Shown: positions 55,304 through 64,000 of the stretch, piece after piece
How positions within the stretch are numbered: position 1 is the stretch's first letter
Layout of the letters: each line of letters begins with the position of its first letter
Assembly: GCA_012932865.1 (NCBI GenBank)
Contig: SAXG01000034.1
Span: forward strand, 1-64,000
Origin: Amylostereum areolatum
Taxonomy: Eukaryota; Basidiomycota; Agaricomycetes; Russulales; Stereaceae
Length of the DNA: 64,000 bases
Reading direction: 5' to 3'
Position numbers and translations under genes: made by a program
Notes under the pieces: generated by a model
Told to the model about the DNA's origin: nothing
The model's database searches: none
Seen by the model: the letters and a program-made list of their open reading frames with translations, nothing else

Positions 55304-56896
55304 GCCTCCAGGCGCAACGGAAAGACAAAGTTGAACCGTGAACTATGAGGACGTAGTGAGGGGAGGACAAGTCACAACGGTTGTTTACAACGTAGAAGCT
55401 GATGACGTAATCGCTTCTTATTTCCGGGGCCGGAGTTGGACGGGGCCGAATGGCGTGGCTGCATAAGTACTTGCTCTTTCCCAACTCTTTCCTGCAAGAT
55501 TTCAGATCCTATGTGCACAGGAAGGCCGTGAATAAAATGAAGTCTTCAATGAGGATTTTCGCTGTGGCAGCGTAGCGCGTTTGATGCAGTACATTCCCCA
55601 CATCCCCCTTCTTCAAGTCCCCACTACCTCGCTGTCCTCGCCCTTCTTCAAGTTCCCCAAAACCCTATCCCGACTACATATACATTCCCACAACTCCCCA
55701 CACCATCATTCCTCGATCCTCGCGTCACAATCGTTCATCTAAATCGTCGTGTCAGATAAGCGCAGTAAGCGGGACTATTCAACTTGAAAGCGCATACCTT
55801 GTACTTACTTCACACAGGTGTTGGTGTCGACTCGTGGCCATGGGTTGGTTCGGAACGGGCGAATCGGTCCTCAGCCTGTAGCACTGAATATCAGGCGTGT
55901 TCAGGGATGACATGTAAACTCACCAACGGTCGATGCGACGGTACGGGGACGATTGACTTGCACATTCCGAGAATTGGCTCGAGGAACATGGAGGTTTCTT
56001 TGAATTGCTCTCGTAGGGCATCTCGATGCTGCTAACCAGGATGTATTGGAGAGATATAATCAGCGTGATAGCAGACCGAATGAGAGTCCGTACGACGCGG
56101 CGTAAAGCTATATGTCGGACGCTTTCCTCATCTTACTGATTCTTGGAAGGCCTAGGAAAAGGAAAATCAGCACCGGGAGAAACTCGACCGCGGGCGTACC
56201 GGCGCTGTCGACCATGCATGCGTCGCATGATCTGTGGTCTACGTTCTAGAGAAGAAAGAAGAATCAGACAGGTCATTTCCGTGACCAGGAACGCTACACA
56301 TGGCATATGATATCTGGGAACCAAGTAATCAGAACATACAGACGTGAATAGAGGGCGTACGTGTTCAAACGATCAATGATACAAGTGCATATACTTCTGC
56401 AGAACAGAACGAAATCAGCCACAGGGAGGCTCGGTCGATAAACTCACCGCTATCATCCAACGGATGTGGACGTCGTATATCCGTGTAATAGGATGGTTGA
56501 AAGCGCGATTGAGAGAAAACCGAGTGCGATTGCCCTACACTTCCTCGTCCTCGACCCATTTATACCCTCCGTCCGACGGCGTCTCTGGGGTTCGGGCTGA
56601 CACACACAAGTAATGCGTGGGACCTGCGTTCTCATGAGCTCAAAATTCGGAGTGGACAAAGCGGTACCTAGCGGTACATACCCCCTTACCAAGCGCCGCG
56701 AGGTGCTGACTCACCGTGGCTTCAACATGCTGGCCGTTCCCGAGCAAGTCAGCCAGAGAGATAACCGATACTTGTAACCCCTTGGATGAGTTGCATTACT
56801 GCTCATGTCGTGCGAGAGCATATATAAGACCGATGTACGTCTAAGACGATGTGCTTGGTCAACTTTCAGCGCCAACGTAGGCTTGACTCAAGTGCT
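55304..56896. other. Intergenic, no gene recognised
   Basis: Short frames only (up to 83 codons). No repeats or RNA genes that I can support. Confidence 0.4.
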
Positions 56897-57954
56897 CTAG
56901 TCTCTGAAGCCGAGGCCGATGATGATGGTCCCGTGATCTAGCACTGTGGGTGGTGGTCTCGACCTCAGTCTGTGTGAGTCTGTATGGGCATCGACAGAAG
57001 ACACAATGTGGATCCCGAACCGGAGTCCCAGTCGACCACGGCGAAGGGATGGCCCAGCGTTGAGGAACCCCGAGGGCGCGTGGAGGAAGACCCACCATGT
57101 TCCGCGGGGCTTCCGCTGTCCGAGTCGCTGTTCGTAACTTGGCGGATGTCCGCTGCCAGCTGACAGAACCCCTTTTGCTCCGTGGTACGCTTTCATGAGA
57201 TCTCCGCGTGCGTGATGATAGTGTTTTGCACAGAATCGTGAACGCCACGGCCACATAAAAGCGTACATTTTCTGAGAGTTTGGGCCGCCCATTACAATCG
57301 ACGCTGCTATTGTTCCATCCAAACCTTGACCCTTCATTTCATTTCGCACTAGGAGGAGATTGTTAGAAGTGTGTACATCATCATCACATACAGAGACGTA
57401 CACCCGATGGGAGTCACAGTAGTCCTCCCAGCTGGATTTTGACTTCTTCAGCAGCGACGCGACGTGCTTCGCGGGCATGTTATATGGCACGCGCGAGATG
57501 AACGGATTACTTGCCTTTGAAGAGAGACGGTTAGAGCTCAACGCAAAAACAACGTCCCGGAACATACAAGTGGTTTGAATTGTAGTAGACTTGCAAATTC
57601 CAGGCTGACGTATTGTTTAATCGTGGCGGGGGGGAAAGCAGAATGAAGGCAGACCTGTCCGTTTCTACTACTACCCATGATGGGTCCGATTGTTTGTCGC
57701 ATTTGGCCGGATCAAATCCACGCATCCCGGTCCGCCATTTCCTGGACAGTAGCCTGCAAATTGTCTGAAGGCCCGTTCATACGCTGATCGTTCTCGATAC
57801 GCGAGGGGGACGCTGAAGAAGAACGACGTGGACAATCATCTCCTGCTTCTCGAAGGATGAGATCAGCGTGCGATTCCCCCATTGTCGTGGGTGAGGTTGA
57901 GGGATGCGAAGTCCCTTCGGAGGGGGAGATGGTAGGAAGTTGCGTCGAAGCCAT
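56897..57954 (-). CDS. Hypothetical protein, uncertain exon model
   Basis: A plausible chain on the minus strand is ATG 57954 (ASTQLPTISPSEGTSHPS), an exon with CDKQSDPSWVVVETD (about 57670-57725), one with LEFASLLQFKPL, and after a GTATGT intron ASNPFISRVPYNMPAKHV and LLKKSKSSWEDYCDSHRVYV, then IAASIVMGGPNSQ and FMWPWRSRFCAKHYHHARG, to a stop at 56897. The join after the first exon is not resolved and the 3' end could contain another intron. No domain recognised. Confidence 0.4.
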
Positions 57955-58044
57955 GGGTCCCCAAAAAATATTAATGGCGTACCCTTTATGTGGTACTCTT
58001 GGCCGACCTATATAACCAGGTTTCAGAATGAACACGGCCGTCAA

Positions 58045-59633
58045 ATCTCCCTTCTACTGATCCGCACTCTAAGCAAACAGATCATGCATGCAGTCGAGCA
58101 ATTGCTATTCCTTGATGCACAGCGTTACGACCGTCGAAATCTGTTACGGTGCCAATGGGGGCAGCTGAGCGTCGTGTGAGAGCATATGTTGTGCGCGAGG
58201 TACTCTGCTTATAATCATGAGCCTTACAGTAATGCAGGCCCTAAACGTTTCTGTAGAAACGCCCTCCGACCTTCCAGATCGTCCGACCCGACAATTGAGT
58301 CGAACGCAACTTTAGTACCCACCAGGCACCGGTACCATCGAAACCGCGACCCGCCTTAACAAATCAACTTGAGCGTGGTAGAAAGCGTTGGTTGACGAGA
58401 TCGGAAGTTAGGTGCCGAGGAGCAGTTCAATAATATGGACAAGGTGCGAAGGACTGGGATTGCGACTGAAAGACAGTAACGCTAAGACGTAGCGCGTACT
58501 GTACTAGCGGCAGTTGTTCAACGTTCAACTTCGGCATCTGCCGTCCGTGCCCGTGGGAACGTGGGATTCGGAACCCGCCAAGTCCCTCCGAGTTTGGTCC
58601 CGCTTCCCGCCCTCCCGCCGCTCGCTGAGCCTCTCTCGTATGAGTATCTGTCGAGCAGAACCGCACGGCCCTTGTCGTATTCTATTCGTTTAAGTAATCC
58701 TTGATTCATTTCCATCCCTTGATGATTCTCCCGAGACTCTATGCTTCGAACGGCGCAAATAGCTTCAACTGTGTCTTTCAACCTCCGTCTGGCTGACCTC
58801 GCGTGAACTCTCGCTCCAAGGTGCCGAAGGGTATTCTCATCTTCAGCTTTTAGGATTACACATGTACTAAAACTACTGCTACAGGTGCACGAGTTGAGAA
58901 AGTTCGCTATGGTGCATCACGCCGTGTTCAGACCAGCTCGCGGTGGAAGCAATCAAGTTGAAAGTATTTAACACTAACACATTGAACATGCTGACAGAGA
59001 TGTAGATGTTCGGTAGATATCAAGGCGGACGTATACAAGAGGGAAATGGATTGCCGCTGGTTCGGCGTCTGCTTTCGGTGAGACCTTGAGAACGCGTCAC
59101 CGTTGTGCGTTTTATAAATCTTGCCACCACACAGTTCTCATCGCAGCCCACTGCTCGCCCTTTTGGCCGAACAGCCTCATGGCATGTCACGATGCATATG
59201 TTGACGGAACTAAGGTCTCTTTCCTTGGCATCGACACGTCCATAATAACATTTCGCCGGCGGCTGCCAGGCATCCGGTGTCCTTCGATGACGGCCTGAAA
59301 CGACGCCACCGGATATCGAACCCAAATCGAACCAATTCCTGCGCGATCTGTCGACTTCAAAGTGCTCAAAGCGATGACACAGAGCTTTCATGGCGGGTAA
59401 TCTGTAGACTGTATCCATGTTGTCGTCTAGAATTCTGATTCCCCTGTTTACACAGCGCCCCGCCTCATGACTGTGAGGTTTCTGACTGCATATCATGTCT
59501 AGGCGATGGATGTATCAAAAATTCACAGGTTCCCACAAGAGGCTGAGATATAATGGCAACAATCTACCACGTACGTCTCGGTTCTTAAACATCTACCCCC
59601 TTCTCTGCACCCCTCTAGACCTCCCTCCGTACT
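58045..59633. other. Intergenic, no supported gene
   Basis: Minus-strand frames at 58518-58781 and 59020-59496 show short protein-like stretches (LFGQKGEQWAAMRTVWW) but no complete model. Confidence 0.35.
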
Positions 59634-61050
59634 ATGTCCGCGACAGACCACGCAGTAGGACTAGATGCTGCCATCTCGTCGATTGGCCATCTCGTCACAA
59701 CAACAATGTTCGAAACAGCGTTCTTTGGTACGTGCTTCTCATATCAGACAGGGCCCCTCCGATCTCAAAGTCGCCCACCGGTCCTAGGCATATACACCCT
59801 GTTGATCATTCAATCGACTTATATCCTCTTGTGCGTGTATATTCCACCCCATCTCTTCATTATATCTCAACACATGGTAAAGGCACAAGGATTTCCGCCT
59901 GAAAAGTATACGATGGATGCTCGCGGTGACAGGATTGATGTATATCCTTTCGGCGATGCACTGGGCGGCAATTATATCCAGACTATTGTCCATCCTGCAC
60001 TCCCAAGGCAGGATCGCGGTTGACTCATCATACAGGATGGGACTAATTGCTACAATAAGCACCGGACTAAACGTAAGTTTTTCCTCCGCTTTGTATCTGC
60101 CTTGTTGATATCATCGCGCAGCTTCTGCTCAGTGACGCTGTGGTTATGTGGAGGGTGTATGTCCTTTGGGGGCGAAATAAGATAGTTCTTATATCATGTT
60201 CGCTGTCTTTCTTCGCCACAGTAGGTACGTCGTGTTACGGTTTCTGGTTCGGAGCGGCTAACGACATCCAGCTATCGCCGTGGTCAATGTGTATCAAGAA
60301 GCCGCGCTGTTCTCGAAGGGACAAAATGTACTCGGAACCGCGTACGGGCTATACCTCGGAACAGCCTCCTTGGTCACCTTCTGTCTTTCATTGGCTACAA
60401 ATATGTGGTCTACTGCATTGATCGCATACAAAGCTTGGTAACAAATCTCTCGCCCTTCCGGTATGGTATCTGAAGGAGATTATGTAGGTACCACAGGCGC
60501 AACATCGCTGCGCATATCCGACGTTGTAGCAGGAAGAGCATGGTAGAGAAAGTGTTGACCCTGCTGCTCGAGTCGGGTGCATTATACTCATCCGTCCAGG
60601 TACGCACACTGTCACTTCAACCGCCGTGCGCGAAGCGATTCTGAGCAGTTACTATGGATCATGACGTTGGCGTTCGGGAACCTCTCGTCCACAATCACAT
60701 TCGAGGTGATCCTGCTTGGTGTCCTTCCCCAGGTATCAGTACGTCCAATACGTCGACGGATGGTAGTACATGTGACCGAGATTCGTGCAAAACGGCAGGG
60801 AATTTATCCGACCATTATTGTCGTTCTCGTATGCCTCCAGAAGACACACTGCGATCGAAATTTCACCTACGCCGATGTCGAAATCTCGGGCGCACAACAG
60901 GAGTTCGCTACGCAAGATTTGAGCGGTTTCGAACTTGTTCGTCGCCCGGTGGATACTACACGGTCGGAAGCAATCGTTATCATTGGGACAACAACCGTTG
61001 GGGATTCGGACGCTGGGAGCAGTTCGGAGAATGATGACGCGAAGGTGTGA
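59634..61050 (+). CDS. Multi-pass membrane protein, tandem copy 1
   Basis: Eight exons (59634-59727, 59788-59830, 59883-60072, 60122-60224, 60272-60437, 60488-60599, 60649-60738, 60799-61050), 349 residues. Hydrophobic segments: FFGIYTLLIIQSTYILL, MLAVTGLMYILSAMHWAAI, SDAVVMWRVYVLWGRNKIVL with ISCSLSFFATV, GTAYGLYLGTASLVTFCLSL, LLWIMTLAFGNLSS with VILLGVLPQVS, GIYPTIIVVLVCL, giving about seven membrane helices. The C-terminal tail is hydrophilic, with Ser, Glu and Asp (AGSSSENDDAKV). The WRVYVLWGR motif after helix three recurs in basidiomycete-specific membrane families of unknown role. Receptor-like topology is possible but not shown. Confidence 0.8.
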
Positions 61051-62497
61051 ACGGTAGTTTGGGAATGCGCTGTATTTATTGTATTAGATGCTACTTTGTC
61101 GTTCGAATTTATGAAGTGAAGTACACACCGAAATCGTTGGTATATATTCATCTTGTACGAACCTCCGTCTATCATTTGTCAGCTTATCAAGGCGTCCAAT
61201 GACGAAGTCCACTCACACTTCTGCCATACTTCACCTGATCATGAACAGATGTCCCCACCGGCCACGTCCCAAGTCATCCGTGCATCAATGATTTTCACCT
61301 CACCCGCAAGGAAACGCACCTTTTCAAGTCCGCCCGGATAATCCACAGACAAAAAAAAATAAGGAAGGCGCAGGACCCCTTTCATCCATCAAGGTGATCA
61401 CATTGAGTCTGGGGTAGAGCATCTTCGTTGCCTTTGCTCGTGCTGACGGGCGACGGGGGAATGCCGAGGGGGTACGTGGATGGAGCACAGGTGCTGGGGC
61501 GGAGGAGCCTAGTTACACTAGGCTTGTCGCCAGTGGGGGCAGAAATACTTTCCGTAGTGCTCAGAGCGCGTTAAAAAAGAAGCAATAAAGCAACGGCGAC
61601 GTACAAGGGTACTTACGAAATATGCGTTTTCTCCGTCGGCGTCAGATGCGGGCGTCGACCGCTGCTGCCGAGTGATTTTGCTGAGCGTCTCCGATTTGTT
61701 GATCGCCAGGTTGCTTACCGTCAATTTGTCGCAACGTCGGGATCGAATTTCTTGAGTGAGTCGGGACTCGGAATACTTTGTGCCATGCTGGGAGCTCAGA
61801 AGGCCGCCTCAGAGTCAGTCGCTCAAAGACTCGTAGATAGTACGCCGGTTCGGCATCGGTGTGGCCGGTGGGCGTGGGAACTAGTCCGACGCGGTGGCGT
61901 GACGGCCGTCGCCGGCGTCGGCGAGACGCCCGCATTGTTCGGGTTCTAACTCAAGTACTCAAGACTCGGAGTCACCACGTTCAACATTCGCCTATCGCCC
62001 CGCGGTCTCTTGTCAGCTCTTGCCTTCTTACCATCTGCTATCCCTTTCGTGACCGGTCTGAACAGCCTCAGGGTACATTTTGGTTCATCCACGTGGCAGC
62101 CTGAGTAACGACTCTTCTCTCGGAGCTGAGGCTTTCCCATCCAGCGCCGGCGCCGTCACGCTGTTCTCTGATTGAAATGTGCTGGGGCGACGCCATCGGA
62201 TACAACGTTCATTTTGGGGCGATTCCCCGAGCGAAGCGTCTAAAAGCGACAGTGTAGGACCTTCGATAACGCCAATTTTAAACCCTGACGCAGATAGTTG
62301 TGTATCATCCGCGATCCTGGAACTCCGTCCACTGAATTCATCATCTACATGCGCGGGTCACCTGCATGCGCGGGCAGTGCTATCATATGATCAGAGATCA
62401 AGATGGAAGGTCATGTTTCTGGCTTATAGGCTTACGGTCAGTAAGTTGCTGTTGCCTTCGCCCCGGACATCTCTCGTATCCTCGATCTAGTAGTACC
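61051..62497. other. Intergenic between the tandem membrane genes
   Basis: No gene-like frame; the longest is about 103 codons without motif. Confidence 0.45.
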
Positions 62498-63931
62498 ATG
62501 TCCGCTGCAGGCGTCACAGCTCTCGATGGCGCCATTGCCTCTATTCGTCGATTTATCCCTGCGGTGGTATCTGAAACAGGGCTATTCGGTGCGTCGTCTC
62601 CATTGCATATGAAGCACCCTAACCTCAAAATCATCTGTCCTACTAGGCATATTCACTCTCTTATTCCTGCAATCGACTTACATCCTTCTGTACGTAAATG
62701 TCTTGTTCGAATCGCTGTTAACCCTCAATATCTGGCGACGAAAGGCACAAGGACTTGCGTACGCGAAGCGTGCGCTGGATGCTCGTAGTGACAGGCCTGA
62801 TGTATACACTTTCCGCGGCACACTGGGGGACCATTCTTTCTGGTTTGTTGACCATCCTGCGTCACCCGGAGAGTACCGACGTCGCGGCATCCCACAAGAT
62901 GGGAATAATAGCGACAGCAACCGCCGAACTGAGCGTGAGGGATACCCTCCCATCTCACCGTCCGCCTCACTGATATCTGTTGGCGGAAAGCTTCTTCTCG
63001 GCGACGCGGTGGTCGTATGGAGGGTGTGGATCCTTTGGGGGAGAAACAGATTCGTCCTCGTAACGTGCTCTCTCCTCTTCTTGTCGACGACGGGTACGTT
63101 GTGCGCCTGGTTATGGTATTGCTTAGCTAACCATTTTCAGCCATGATGATAGTGGCGTTGTATCAAGACGCAACGCTGTCTCCGACCGGGCGAAATACAC
63201 TCGGATACGTGAACGGGATCTACCTTGGAACGTCCGCTGTGGCTTCATTCAGTCTTTCATTGGCCACGAATTTATGGTCTACCGCGCTGATCGCGTACAA
63301 AGCTTGGTAACGAAATCTCTCCACCGCGACTGGCCTTTTGTATTCTGAAGGTTCTCTAGGGAATATAGATCCAATATCTCCGCCAATATATTGCAAGACA
63401 ACAGAAAAAACATGGTGGAGAAGGTGTTCACGCTCCTGATGGAATCTGGTGCCCTATACTCGTCTCTCCAGGTATGCAACCTATATGCCACGTTGATTGA
63501 TCCCTGAAAATGACACTGTGCAGGTCCTATGGATTACCGCGTTGGTATTTTGGGACTCAACGTTGACGAAGCCTTTCGCGTTGATCATGCCCGCCGTCGT
63601 GCCCCAGATCTCAGTACGTTCAGTTTTACTAATGGTGGCCTGACAGCTCATAATATGAACTAAAATGCAGGGAATCTACCCGACCATCATTATCGTGCTC
63701 GTTTGTCTGCGGAAGACGCACTGCGATCGACAATTCACCTACACCGATGGCTCGACTGCAGGCGCACGACCGGGACACCCCACGCAAACTTTGAGTGCAT
63801 TCGAAGCTGGTCGGCCGGCGGCCCCACGCCGGTTGGAACCGCTCGTCTTCATTACGAGAACGACTGCCGGGCAGTCTCAATCGGATTCTGACAGTATTTT
63901 GGAAGGGGTTGAAGTGAAATCAGAGGCATAA
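62498..63931 (+). CDS. Multi-pass membrane protein, tandem copy 2
   Basis: Eight exons (62498-62588, 62647-62689, 62745-62934, 62991-63093, 63141-63306, 63360-63471, 63524-63613, 63671-63931), 351 residues. Exons 2-7 have exactly the lengths of copy 1 (43, 190, 103, 166, 112, 90). Matching segments: DGAIASIRRFIPAVVSETGL, IFTLLFLQSTYILL, LVVTGLMYTLSAAHWGTILS, GDAVVVWRVWILWGRNRFVL, TSAVASFSLSLATNLWSTAL, VEKVFTLLMESGALYSSLQ, GIYPTIIIVLVCLRKTHCDR. The hydrophilic tail differs most. It arose by tandem duplication; the function is unknown. Confidence 0.82.
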
Positions 63932-64000
63932 ATGGTAGTCAGGACTACTGTGTGTTACGCATGCATGTTTCGCCATGTGCTTCGTCGTTCTATACTATAA

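Noticed and set aside
1..64000. CRISPR array, bacterial operon or plasmid features
   Set aside because: Intron-rich genes, eukaryotic tRNA introns and fungal retroelements show nuclear DNA; no regular spacer-repeat structure is present.

Overview
The window is nuclear DNA of a filamentous basidiomycete, most likely an agaricomycete. Genes carry many short GT-AG introns of about 50-65 bases with C-rich third codon positions. Conserved fungal genes (ATG101, DPH4, DUS1, DSK2, a HAM1-like protein, a dienelactone hydrolase, an aquaglyceroporin) sit among agaricomycete-type families: KDZ-transposon-associated CxC proteins, a DUF6697-like protein, chromodomain Gypsy elements and lineage-specific coiled-coil and multi-pass membrane families.

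Layout. 0-5.3 kb is decayed DNA with a broken enolase. 6.4-16.3 kb is a minus-strand KDZ-associated CxC gene, dead and split by a full-length Ty3/Gypsy chromovirus (7549-14642) and by a 550-bp solo LTR (15330-15879). 16.5-21.7 kb is gene-poor and repeat-rich, with a minisatellite and a 504-bp non-autonomous DNA transposon (18476-18979). 21.7-25.9 kb holds a HAM1-like gene between two tRNA-Ser genes. 27.5-29.6 kb is a DUF6697-like gene with a frameshift and a second copy of the same solo LTR. 30.1-37.6 kb is a compact housekeeping block: ATG101, DPH4, a NOPCHAP1-like gene, DUS1, a truncated family member and DSK2. 38.2-39.3 kb is a dienelactone hydrolase.

41-55.3 kb is the most unusual part. 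It holds five paralogues (A, B, C on the plus strand, D, E on the minus strand) of a family I cannot name, arranged around a divergent aquaglyceroporin. A sixth, truncated relative lies at 35 kb. The shared plan is an N-terminal domain (A, B, E), a lysine/arginine-rich stretch, a coiled coil, and a C-terminal helical-looking domain of about 125 residues, with splice phases preserved. 56.9-63.9 kb ends with a hypothetical gene and two tandem multi-pass membrane paralogues whose six internal exons have identical lengths.

The housekeeping genes act in autophagy initiation (ATG101), diphthamide synthesis (DPH4), snoRNP assembly (NOPCHAP1-like), tRNA dihydrouridylation (DUS1) and proteasome shuttling (DSK2). 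They share short or overlapping gene boundaries but no single pathway. All exon models were made by eye from splice signals and frame continuity; no search or alignment was run.
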